Source: Vicinamibacteria bacterium (GTDB lineage Bacteria > Acidobacteriota > Vicinamibacteria > Fen-336). From it: DNA of 32,390 bases. This document shows positions 16,317 to 24,223 of this stretch, in pieces. The notes beneath the pieces are model-generated. The model saw only the letters and a list, made by a program, of their open reading frames with translations. It did no database searches and was not told the origin of the DNA. The stretch covers positions 1-32,390 of the forward strand of contig JAMPXO010000003.1 in the NCBI GenBank assembly GCA_023701125.1, in the 5' to 3' direction. The translations under genes and the position numbers were made by a program. Position 1 is the first letter of the stretch. Every line of letters begins with the position of its first letter.

Positions 16317-18850
16317 GCCTGCCCCGCGAGCCACTTCGCCAGCTTCTGCGAGGAGCCGATGCGATCCATCAGGTCGCCGCCCACCTCTTCGTGGGCGCCG
16401 CTGTTGCACCACTTGAAGACGTCCGCGAAGTCGCGCGAGGCCCGGTTGAGGTGCGGCAGGACCTCGCCCGCCTTCTCGGCGTCGTCGAAGAGCGCCAGCG
16501 CCACCAGCTTGCTCAACTTCGAGTTCGACTCCAGGAGAACCTGCACGTCGTCGTGGCGATCGCCGCGGCCGATGCGGCGCGCGCGCACCGCCTTCTGGCA
16601 GGCCGCTTCGAGCGCGTGGCGACACAGGCCCGGGACCACCCGCCGCGACGCCGCGGGCGGCAGGCCCTCCGTGCGGGCCAGCGCGCGCGCATCCGCGATC
16701 ACGCGGTCGATGGGGTCGGGGTTGGGCTGGACCTCGATCCGGGAGTTCTCCTGCCGGGTCACCGCGTAGATCGAGGCGTCGAGGTTGAGCCGGCGGACCG
16801 ACTCGGCCAGGCGGTCGTCGTGGGTGAAGACGATCACCTGCCGGTCGCGCGCCGTCTCGGCGAGGACGCGGGCGAGGCCGTCGACGCGGGCCGGGTCCAT
16901 CGACTGCACCGGGTCGTCGATGACCAGGAAGCGGAACGGGCTCTCCGGTTGCGTCGCCCGCGGCAGGAACAGGCTGAGGGCCAGGGCGTGGATCTCGCCC
17001 TGGCTCATCACGCCGAGGGCGACCGAGTCGGCGCCGTCGACCGCGACCTTGAGCTCGACCCGGCGCTTGGTCGCGCTGCCCTCGAGCACGACGTCCTTCA
17101 GCTCCACGTTGCTCTGCAGCCGCAACTGCGCCCAGATCGCGATCGCCCGCTGCGCGATCGGCGCGAAGCGCTCGCTGCGCAGCGCCTTGCCCTGCTCGCC
17201 GAGCCAGCCCTCCGCCGTCTCGATCGAAGCCAGCGGCGCGGCCGTCTCGCGGGCGCGGCGCGCCACGGGCAGCCACTCGAAGAGGCGCTGGGCCATCGGC
17301 CGCCAGGCATCCTCGGCCTGACTCAGGTGCGCGCTCGCGGCGGAGGACAGCGCCAGGAAGGCCTCACGCAACGGGCCTGCCGCCGACTCCAGCGCCTGCG
17401 CACAGGTCGAGAGCTGTCCGAGAGGGTCCGCACTCGCGCCCGGCTCCCCGAGCGCGAGCGCAGCGTTCCACTCCTCGAAGCGGGCCATCAGCGGCGCGAC
17501 GTCCAGGCCGAACTGCGACGCGCTGGCGAACGCCGCGACCGGCAGGCCGGCCAGCAGGCCCCGCGCGGTCGCCAGCGCTCGCCGGCCGGCATCCCGCGCC
17601 TCGGAGGCGCCCCGCGCGGCCTCGCGGAGGCCCGCCGCTTCCACGGCCTTCGCCCGATGCCACTCGGCGTCCAACGCGCCGTCGCGGCCACAGACCGGGC
17701 ACGGCCCGTCGCCCTGCGTTTCGTGGAAACGGAGCGCGCCGTCGAGCAACTCGGCGAGCGCCAGAGAGCGCGCCGCGAGAGTGCCTGCCGCGTTGCGCAG
17801 GCGCTCATCCGCGTCGCACAGCCCCGCCACGGCCGCGGCCACCGCTTCCGCCGAGGGCCCGCGAACCGCGGCCAGTTGGTGGAGAGCGGAGAGATCCGTC
17901 TGCAGTCGTGAGGCTGCGCTGCCCAGCAGGCTCTCGATTTCCTCGAGCCCCCAGCTCTCCCCTTCCAGCTCCACGCGCACGCGCGTCGCGCGCAGGTCGG
18001 GATGCCCCGCCAGCGCTTCCAGCAGCGCCTTGCGGCCCCGCTCGGCCTCGTCGAGCGCCTTGCGTCGGGCGAGGCGCTCCGTGGCCAACAGCTTCTGCGC
18101 TTCCGCCAACTCCTCCAGGCCGAGGATCTGGGCCAGACGGTCGTGCAGCTCCGAGGGGGCATCGAAGGTGGAGCCGAGTTCCGAGTAGGAGAGGAAGGGA
18201 CGCCAGGCCGCAAGGGCCGAACTCCAGCCGAGTTCCTCGAACGATTGGGCCTGCCGTCCGGGGCGCGTCACGCGCGTCTCGCCCTCGTCGGTCAGCCGCG
18301 CGCTGTCGGGGAAGGCGCGGCTCACCGTGAGGCCGGCCGCTTCGCCTTCGACCGCGAAGTCGGCGGCGATGCAGGCGCCCGTCCCCTGGTGCAGGTTGCG
18401 CCAGCCCTCACGCCAGACCGCGGTGCGCTGGACCCAGCGGAACGTGTTGCCCGTGAGCAGCAACTCGAGCGCCTCGGCGAAGCTGGACTTGCCGGAGCCG
18501 TTGCGGCCGACGATCAGCGTCAGGCCCGGGCCCGGGTTGAGGTCGAGCCGGGCCTCGGGCCCGATGCCACGAAAGCCGCGCACCCGGATCTGGCGAGCGA
18601 AGATGCCCGGCACCTCCGGCGGCTCGGGCGGAGGCGGCAGCGGCGCGCGCCCGCTGCCCGCTGCCGGCGTCTCGAGCATCTTCGCCAGTGTTTCCTTGCC
18701 CTCGAGCGCAGCGAGGACCAGGTAGTCCCATCCGCTCGGGCGCGGCGTCGCCGGGCGACCCTTCTTCCTGGGCGCGGCTGCGGCTTCGGCCGCGGCCTTC
18801 TCCTCGGCCTCGAGCTTCTCGATCACGATCCGCTGGAGCGCAGGGTCCAA
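16313..18850 (-). CDS. SMC/Rad50-like AAA ATPase with CxxC zinc hook
   Basis: An 845-residue ATPase of the RecF/Rad50 class. N-terminal features are an Ala/Glu-rich and Pro-rich leader, an IRVRGFRGIGPEARLDL strand and Walker A GRNGSGKSS (about 115). Long coiled-coil arms flank CPVCG (about 382), a Rad50-type zinc hook. The C-terminal half has the signature VMSQGEIHALALSLF (about 614), Walker B FLVIDDPVQSMD (about 640) and H-loop IVFTHDD (about 675). A helical tail from about 720 includes CRHALEAACQKAV and ends near KWCNSGAHEEV. The TTG start at 18850 has GAGGAGG 4 nt upstream; an ATG at 18871 adds 7 residues and has no ribosome site. It is translationally coupled to the HEPN-like gene. Candidate roles are phage defence or DNA-end surveillance (inference). 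Confidence 0.85.
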   Translation of the reverse strand: MDPALQRIVIEKLEAEEKAAAEAAAAPRKKGRPATPRPSGWDYLVLAALEGKETLAKMLETPAAGSGRAPLPPPPEPPEVPGIFARQIRVRGFRGIGPEARLDLNPGPGLTLIVGRNGSGKSSFAEALELLLTGNTFRWVQRTAVWREGWRNLHQGTGACIAADFAVEGEAAGLTVSRAFPDSARLTDEGETRVTRPGRQAQSFEELGWSSALAAWRPFLSYSELGSTFDAPSELHDRLAQILGLEELAEAQKLLATERLARRKALDEAERGRKALLEALAGHPDLRATRVRVELEGESWGLEEIESLLGSAASRLQTDLSALHQLAAVRGPSAEAVAAAVAGLCDADERLRNAAGTLAARSLALAELLDGALRFHETQGDGPCPVCGRDGALDAEWHRAKAVEAAGLREAARGASEARDAGRRALATARGLLAGLPVAAFASASQFGLDVAPLMARFEEWNAALALGEPGASADPLGQLSTCAQALESAAGPLREAFLALSSAASAHLSQAEDAWRPMAQRLFEWLPVARRARETAAPLASIETAEGWLGEQGKALRSERFAPIAQRAIAIWAQLRLQSNVELKDVVLEGSATKRRVELKVAVDGADSVALGVMSQGEIHALALSLFLPRATQPESPFRFLVIDDPVQSMDPARVDGLARVLAETARDRQVIVFTHDDRLAESVRRLNLDASIYAVTRQENSRIEVQPNPDPIDRVIADARALARTEGLPPAASRRVVPGLCRHALEAACQKAVRARRIGRGDRHDDVQVLLESNSKLSKLVALALFDDAEKAGEVLPHLNRASRDFADVFKWCNSGAHEEVGGDLMDRIGSSQKLAKWLAGQA

Positions 18851-18929
18851 GAGTCCTCCTCGGGTCGACATCAATTGGGCGACCGGCCGGATGGCCCGTT
18901 TCTACACCATCCCGCCACGTCGGGTCCGC

Positions 18930-18958
18930 TTGCCCGCGGTCGTGTGCCGGCCTAATCT
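18930..18958 (+). promoter_or_regulatory. Probable promoter of the HEAT-repeat gene
   Basis: TTGCCC (18930-18935) and TAATCT (18953-18958) are separated by 17 bp in the divergent region between the ATPase gene and the HEAT-repeat gene. A transcript would start near 18965, about 36 nt before the ATG at 19001. Confidence 0.35.
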
Positions 18959-19000
18959 CTTCACGACGCCGGTCCCTCCTCTCCCCCCGGCCCCGGGGCC

Positions 19001-19987
19001 ATGGCTTTCTCAGACCTCTTCCGACCGAAATGGCGCCACTCGGACTGGCAGGTGCGCCTGGCCGCCGTCGGCGACGTGCCCGACGCCGCGACCCTCGCGG
19101 AGCTCGCCCGGGAAGATGCGAACGAGCAGGTGCGCGTGGCCGCCGTCGCCCGCCTCGACGCTCCGGGGCTGCTGGTCGAGATCGCTCTCGGCGACTCCGA
19201 CGCGGCTGTGCGCGAGGCGGCTGTCGCCCACCTCTCCGATCGGCCGTCGTTGCTGAAGCTGGCCTGTGTCGAGTTCCCGCCTGACGTCGCCCTCGCCGCC
19301 GGCGCGCGCCTCGTCGATCCCGCCTCCCTCGCCGAGTTGATGCGCTCCGCGGCGCTCGCGCGGGTCCGGCGGGGCGCGCTCCAGCGCGTCGTCGATCTGG
19401 CGCTCGTCGAGCGCGTGGCGCTCGCGGACCCCGAGCCCGACCTGCGCGCGGCCGCCCTGTGCCGCGCCAGCGCTGCCGTCGTCGCGACCGCCGCACGCGC
19501 GGACAAGGACGAAGGCGTGAGACTGATCGCGGTCTCGCTGCTCGAGGACGGGCCCGCGCTGCACCAGGCCGCGCTGGAGGACCCCAGCCCCCACGTGCGG
19601 GAGACCGCGGTCCCGCGCCTGGTCGACCAGCGGGTGATCAGCCGCGTCGCCCTGTCCGACGCGGCCGAGGCGGTGCGGCTGGCGGCCGTCGAACGGCTGA
19701 CCGACCTGCCGGCGCTGGCCGAGGTCGTCCGCACCGAACCGGTGAAGGCGATCCGCTGCCTCGCCCTGCCGCGGATCGAAGACGCGGCCCTGCTCGCGCT
19801 GATGGCGCGCACGGCGAGCGACGAAGACGAACAGTTGATCGCGCTGATGGCCCTGCGCGACCCGGATGCCCTGGCGGAACTCGCGGTGCCCGAGAGCGGC
19901 GCCCCGGAGCGGGTACGGGCGGCGGCGCTTGCCCGGCTGACCGACCTCGCCGACGGCGCCGACGGCGCGCTCCCGTTCGTCGACTAG
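19001..19987 (+). CDS. HEAT-repeat protein
   Basis: A 328-residue cytosolic protein made almost entirely of degenerate helical repeats of about 25-30 residues. Examples are VRVAAVARLDAPGLLVEIAL, VREAAVAHLSDRPSLLKLA, VRETAVPRLVDQRVISRVAL and VRLAAVERLTDLPALAEVV. Each carries the HEAT-type pattern V-R-x-A-A-V-x-x-L. There is no signal peptide and no catalytic domain. Such solenoids mediate protein-protein contacts; the partner is unknown. The start ATG at 19001 is only weakly supported (GGCCCCGGGGCC precedes it). It is divergent from the zinc-hook ATPase and converges with the ABC permease, 19 bp apart. I see no catalytic clue to a function. Confidence 0.8.
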   Translation: MAFSDLFRPKWRHSDWQVRLAAVGDVPDAATLAELAREDANEQVRVAAVARLDAPGLLVEIALGDSDAAVREAAVAHLSDRPSLLKLACVEFPPDVALAAGARLVDPASLAELMRSAALARVRRGALQRVVDLALVERVALADPEPDLRAAALCRASAAVVATAARADKDEGVRLIAVSLLEDGPALHQAALEDPSPHVRETAVPRLVDQRVISRVALSDAAEAVRLAAVERLTDLPALAEVVRTEPVKAIRCLALPRIEDAALLALMARTASDEDEQLIALMALRDPDALAELAVPESGAPERVRAAALARLTDLADGADGALPFVD

Positions 19988-20006
19988 GAGACGCGCTGGC
20001 GGCGCG

Positions 20007-21050
20007 CTACTGCCAGCGGAAGTACTTCAGGGCCAGCCCGAAGCTGACCGCGCCCCAGGCCGCGAGGATCGCCAGCTCCGGAGACAGCGCGGCGAACGAG
20101 GCGCCTTCCAGCATCACCCCGCGCAGGGCGTCGTTGAGGGCCGTCAGCGGCAGGGCCTGGACGAACGGCTGCAGCGCGTCCGGGAAGCGTTCGGTCGAGA
20201 AGAAGATGCCGGAGAAGATCCACATCGGGACCATCACCAGGTTCATCACGCCGCCGACGCCCTCGATCGTGCGCGGGCGCGCGGCCGTGAGCAGGCCGAT
20301 CCCGGCAAAGGAGATCGCGCCGAGCAGGGACACCGCCGCCAGCAGCCCGAACGAGCCGCGCAGGGGCACGTCCATCACCAGCGCGGCGAACAGCAGCAGT
20401 ACGCCGGCCTCGGGCACGAGGAAGATCAACCGCGACAGCACCTGTGCGCCGAGCAGGTGGCTCTTGCGCGCCGGCGCCGCGACCAGCCGCTTGAGCAGGT
20501 TGCCGTTGCGGGCCACCACCAGCGAGAAGGCGATGCCCCACATGCCGGTGCCCATCAGGTTCATGCCGAGCAGGCCCGGCACGAGGAAGTCCACGTAGCG
20601 GGTGCCGGGCTCGGTCGACTCGCGACGCTCGGCCGTGAAGGCGTCCGCGCGACCTGCCGCCCGTTGCAGCGCGGCGTCGACGGCGAGTCGCGCCGCCCGG
20701 CTCTCGGGCTGGGTCGGGTCGTAGGCGTAGGTCGGCGGCTCCCCCGCCTCGACCACCAGCACGACCCGTCCGCGTCGCAGCGCCTGGCGGGCCGCCTCGG
20801 CGCCCATCTGGCGAGGCGCCAGGTCCGGCTCCGCCACCAGGGCTGCGAGCCGGGTCCTGGCCTGGGCGCCTTCGACGACCGCCACCGGCAGCGGTTCCGG
20901 CGGCCGGCTGCGGAAGGCGATGCCGAGCACGCCGACCATCAGCACCGGGAACAGGAAGACCCAGAACACGGCCTCCGGCTCGCGGAGCAGCTCGCGCACG
21001 CGGGCCAGCGTCAGCTCGACGAGCGGGTGGTGCACGCGGTTTTCAGGCAT
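20007..21050 (-). CDS. ABC-2 type exporter permease
   Basis: A 347-residue membrane subunit. TM1 (AVFWVFLFPVLMVGVLGIAF) is followed by an extracytoplasmic domain of about 150 residues (PPEPLPVAVVEGAQ through GTRYVDFLVPG). Five more membrane helices follow, with typical ABC-2 sequences such as YVDFLVPGLLGMNLMGTGMW, IEGVGGVMNLVMVPMWIFSG and LQPFVQALPLTALNDALRG. This is the ABC2_membrane_3 architecture (YhgE/drug-exporter-like). The ATG at 21050 overlaps the ATPase gene end by 8 nt, so the pair is coupled. The substrate cannot be inferred. Confidence 0.88.
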   Translation of the reverse strand: MPENRVHHPLVELTLARVRELLREPEAVFWVFLFPVLMVGVLGIAFRSRPPEPLPVAVVEGAQARTRLAALVAEPDLAPRQMGAEAARQALRRGRVVLVVEAGEPPTYAYDPTQPESRAARLAVDAALQRAAGRADAFTAERRESTEPGTRYVDFLVPGLLGMNLMGTGMWGIAFSLVVARNGNLLKRLVAAPARKSHLLGAQVLSRLIFLVPEAGVLLLFAALVMDVPLRGSFGLLAAVSLLGAISFAGIGLLTAARPRTIEGVGGVMNLVMVPMWIFSGIFFSTERFPDALQPFVQALPLTALNDALRGVMLEGASFAALSPELAILAAWGAVSFGLALKYFRWQ

Positions 21051-21999
21051 CGCGCAGCGTCCTGCCGGTGAGGTGGACGAACACGTCCTCGAGCGTCGCG
21101 CTGTGCACGTTGAGCTGGCTCGGCTCGTGGCCGTGCTCGGCCAGCGCCGCCAACAGCGCGGGCACCGCGCGGTGCACCTCGCGCACGCTGAGCCGCCACG
21201 CGCCGTCCTCGCGGGCCACGCCGAGCACGCTCGGCAAGGCGGCGAGCGCGCCGTCCTCCGGCGCCCAGTCCGTGGCGTCCACCGCGAACTCGACCACGTG
21301 CTCCGCACCGAGCGACGCGATCAGCTCACGCGGCGACCCGATGGCGATCACCTTGCCGCGGTCGACGATCGCGACCCGGTCGCACAGCCGCGCGGCCTCT
21401 TCCATGTAATGGGTGGTGAGCAGGATCGTGCGGCCGCGGCGCTTGAGGTCCTCCACGATCTCCCAGGCCTGGCGGCGGGACTGGGGATCGAGGCCGGTCG
21501 TGGGCTCGTCGAGGAACACGAGCTCCGGGTCGCCGACCAGCGCGCACGCCAGCGACAGGCGCTGGCGCTGCCCGCCGGAGAGGTTGCGCACGTACGCCCC
21601 CGCTTTCTCCTGCAGCGCGACGATCGCGAGCGCCTCGTCGACGCTCAGGCCGCGCGGGTAGAAGCTCCGGAACAGGGCCAGGGTCTCGCCCACCTTGAGC
21701 TTCTCCGGGTACTTGGTCTCCTGGAGCTGGATGCCGAGCCGCGCCCGCAGCGCGAGCCCGTCGCCCAGCCACTGCTCGCCCAGCACCAGCACCTCGCCCG
21801 CATCCGGCGCGTTCAGTCCCTCCAGGATCTCGATCGTGGTCGTCTTGCCCGCGCCGTTGGGCCCGAGCATGCCGAAGCACTCGCCCAGGTGGACCTCGAG
21901 GTCGAGCCCGTCGACGGCAACCACGCTGCCGTAGCGCTTGACCAGGCCGCGGCAGCGCACGGCCGGAGAGGCGGCGACGTTCGCGGGCGAAGCGCTCAC
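21043..21999 (-). CDS. ABC exporter ATP-binding subunit
   Basis: A 318-residue ATPase. Walker A GPNGAGKTT begins at about residue 46, signature LSGGQRQRLSLA at about 141, Walker B LVFLDEPTTGLD at about 160, and H-loop LLTTHYMEEA follows. A C-terminal regulatory extension of about 90 residues (AEHVVEFAVDATDW onward) matches the CcmA/DrrA-type exporters paired with ABC-2 permeases. The start is GTG at 21999 overlapping the stop of the RarD-like gene (GTGA); the first 12 residues are a variable leader. Expression is coupled with the permease next to it. Confidence 0.9.
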   Translation of the reverse strand: MSASPANVAASPAVRCRGLVKRYGSVVAVDGLDLEVHLGECFGMLGPNGAGKTTTIEILEGLNAPDAGEVLVLGEQWLGDGLALRARLGIQLQETKYPEKLKVGETLALFRSFYPRGLSVDEALAIVALQEKAGAYVRNLSGGQRQRLSLACALVGDPELVFLDEPTTGLDPQSRRQAWEIVEDLKRRGRTILLTTHYMEEAARLCDRVAIVDRGKVIAIGSPRELIASLGAEHVVEFAVDATDWAPEDGALAALPSVLGVAREDGAWRLSVREVHRAVPALLAALAEHGHEPSQLNVHSATLEDVFVHLTGRTLRDA

Positions 22000-22934
22000 G
22001 CCGACCGCCGGTGCGCCTTGCGCAGGCTGTAGGCGACGAACACCGCGAGCCCGGACCAGATGAAGCCGAAGCCGACGATGCGCCACAGCGGGAACGGCTC
22101 GCCGTAGATGAAGACGCCGAGCAGCAACTGCAGCGAAGGCGCGATGTACTGGAGGAAGCCCAGCGTCGACAGCGGCAGCCGACGGGCGGCGCCGGTGAAG
22201 AACAGGAGCGGGATCGCGGTGATCGGACCCGCGGCCACCAGCAGCAGCATCTGCCCCGTTCCGCCGCTCGTGAAGGCCAGGCGGCCCGCGTCGTGCATGA
22301 ACAGAACGTAGCCGAGCGCGAGCGGGGTCAGCAACAGGGTTTCGACCGCGAGACCCGTGACGGCGCCGACCGGGGCGGTCTTGCGCAACAGGCCGTACAG
22401 CGCGAACGAGAACGCCAGCGCCAGGGCGATCCACGGCGGCTGCCCAGCGGCGACGGTCAGCCACACCACGCCGCAGCCGGCCAGGCCGATGGCGATCACC
22501 AGCGCGCGCGGCAGCCGCTCGCGCAGCACCAGCACGCCGAGCGCGACGTTGACCAGCGGGTTGATGAAGTAGCCGAGGCTGCCCTCGAGGATGCGGCCGC
22601 TGACGATCGCCCAGATGTAGAGGCCCCAGTTGACGGCGATCAGGGCGGTCGACGAGGTGAGCAGCAGCAGCGTGCGCGGGGTGCGCAGGGCTTCGCGCAC
22701 CTGGCCGAGCGCCTTCTGCTGTCGCGCCAGCAGCAGCAACAGGCCCATCGCCCAGATCACGCGATGGGACAACATCTCCAGCGGCGGCACCGCCGAGAGC
22801 ACCTTGAAGTAGATCGGCATCACGCCCCACCAGCCGTAGGCGGAGAGGCCGTAGATCAGGCCGGATCGGTGTTCGGCAGCCGCGGCGGCGGGCGCGGGAG
22901 AGGTGGGGGCGGACAAGCTCGGCCAGTATCGCAC
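21996..22934 (-). CDS. rarD: RarD-type EamA-family transporter
   Basis: A 312-residue protein with ten predicted membrane helices of the drug/metabolite transporter superfamily. RarD features are clear: GLIYGLSAYGWWGVMPIYFK at the start, then LEMLSHRVIWAM, NWGLYIWAIVSGRILEGSLG, GYFINPLVNVALGVLVLRER, and PLSTLGFLQYIAPSLQLLLG near the end. The natural substrate of this family is not settled. The start is GTG at 22934, about 23 residues before the conserved region; a later start is possible. Its stop overlaps the ABC ATPase GTG by 4 nt, so it is the first gene of a three-gene operon with an apparently unrelated exporter. Confidence 0.88.
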   Translation of the reverse strand: MRYWPSLSAPTSPAPAAAAAEHRSGLIYGLSAYGWWGVMPIYFKVLSAVPPLEMLSHRVIWAMGLLLLLARQQKALGQVREALRTPRTLLLLTSSTALIAVNWGLYIWAIVSGRILEGSLGYFINPLVNVALGVLVLRERLPRALVIAIGLAGCGVVWLTVAAGQPPWIALALAFSFALYGLLRKTAPVGAVTGLAVETLLLTPLALGYVLFMHDAGRLAFTSGGTGQMLLLVAAGPITAIPLLFFTGAARRLPLSTLGFLQYIAPSLQLLLGVFIYGEPFPLWRIVGFGFIWSGLAVFVAYSLRKAHRRSA

Positions 22935-22986
22935 GCGAGGCCCGTCGCCTCCGCGCTATCCTGCCCGCTCTCGACGGGAGGTCACC

Positions 22987-24222
22987 ATGCCGCGCACCGG
23001 ACTCGCCTTCGTCCTCGTTGCCGCAACCGCCCTGGGTGCTGCGGGCCAGCCTGCGCCGAAGCCGCGCGCCCGGGAACTGGGCATCGCCGCGTTGCTCGGC
23101 GGGACGCCTGGCGCGCTGGATGCGATCACCGACGTGCCGGGCGTCGAGGTCGGGCACGCGACCGTGATCCACGGCAGCGGCGCCCGTGAGCGTGGAGTCG
23201 GCCCGGCGCGCACCGGTGTCACGGTCGTCCATCCACGCGGGAGGCAGGCCATCGACCCGGTGTTCGCGGCGTGGTTCACGCTCAACGGCAACGGCGAGCT
23301 GACCGGCACGACCTGGGTGCAGGAGAGCGGGTTCCTCGAGGGCCCGATCGCGATCACCAACACCAACAGCGTCGGCGTCGTGCGCGACGCGATCGTCGAG
23401 TGGCAGGTGACGCGGCCCGGGCTGCAGCCGTGGGGGCTGCCCGTCGTCGGCGAAACCTGGGACGGCACGCTGAACGACATCGACGGCTTCCACGTCAAGA
23501 CCGCACACGCGCTGGCGGCGCTCGACGGCGCCACGGCGGGGCCCGTGGCCGAAGGCAACGTCGGCGGCGGCACCGGCATGGTCTGCCACCGCTTCAAGGG
23601 CGGCATCGGCACCGCGTCGCGGGTGGTCGAGGTCGCCGGCGCGCGCTACACGCTGGGCGTGCTGGTGCAGTGCAACTACGGCCGCCGCCCCGACTTCCGG
23701 GTCGCGGGCGTGCCCGTCGGCGAGGCGATTCCCGACCTGCTGCCGTGTACGGTCGGGGGCGCGAAGTCGAGCGGGATGCCCGAAGCCGTCGCGTGCGACA
23801 CGCCACCCGTGCCAACCGCGCCTTCGTCCTCACCCGCCGGCGAGGACACAGGCTCGATCATCGCGGTGGTGGCCACCGACGCGCCGCTGCTGCCCCACCA
23901 GCTCAAGCGGATTGCGACCCGCGTGTCGCTCGGCATCGGCCGCATGGGCGGCATGGGCGCCAACAGCTCGGGCGACATCTTCGTGGCGTTCTCGACGGCG
24001 AACCCGGGGGCCGCGCTCGCCGACAAGGCGACGGCCGTGCAGATGGTCCCCAACGGCGAGATCAACCCGCTCTTCCACGCGACGGTGCAGGCCACCGAGG
24101 AGGCGATCCTCAACGCGCTGCTGGCGGCCGAGACGATGGAGGGCGCGGACGGAGTGCGGGTCCACGCGCTGCCCCACGACCGCCTGCTCGCCGCGCTGAG
24201 AGCCGCGGGCCGCCTGAGGTAG
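22987..24222 (+). CDS. P1-family (DmpA-like) autoprocessing aminopeptidase, exported
   Basis: A 411-residue N-terminal-nucleophile hydrolase related to DmpA and BapA, which cleave D- or beta-amino acid peptides after self-splitting into alpha and beta chains. Residues 1-21 form a signal peptide. Family motifs are ITDVPGVEVGHAT (47-59), GPIAITNTNSVGVVRDA (119-135), GNVGGGTGMVCHRFKGGIGT (190-209) and CNYGRR (229-234). The probable cleavage site is Gly289-Ser290 (TGSIIAVVATDAPLLPHQL), with Ser290 the nucleophile. GANSSGD (324-330) is the second active-site loop. ATG at 22987 has GGGAGG 6 nt upstream. It is the third secreted peptidase in the window suited to non-standard peptides. It converges with the desaturase gene, with a single base between the two stops. 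Confidence 0.88.
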   Translation: MPRTGLAFVLVAATALGAAGQPAPKPRARELGIAALLGGTPGALDAITDVPGVEVGHATVIHGSGARERGVGPARTGVTVVHPRGRQAIDPVFAAWFTLNGNGELTGTTWVQESGFLEGPIAITNTNSVGVVRDAIVEWQVTRPGLQPWGLPVVGETWDGTLNDIDGFHVKTAHALAALDGATAGPVAEGNVGGGTGMVCHRFKGGIGTASRVVEVAGARYTLGVLVQCNYGRRPDFRVAGVPVGEAIPDLLPCTVGGAKSSGMPEAVACDTPPVPTAPSSSPAGEDTGSIIAVVATDAPLLPHQLKRIATRVSLGIGRMGGMGANSSGDIFVAFSTANPGAALADKATAVQMVPNGEINPLFHATVQATEEAILNALLAAETMEGADGVRVHALPHDRLLAALRAAGRLR

Positions 24223-24223
24223 G

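Noticed and set aside
15933-18850. Known Septu, Lamassu, PARIS, Gabija or RloC system
   Set aside because: The partner is not an HNH nuclease, TOPRIM protein or LmuA-like effector, the ATPase has no fused TOPRIM or HNH motif that I can see, and the zinc hook plus HEPN-like partner does not match these layouts.
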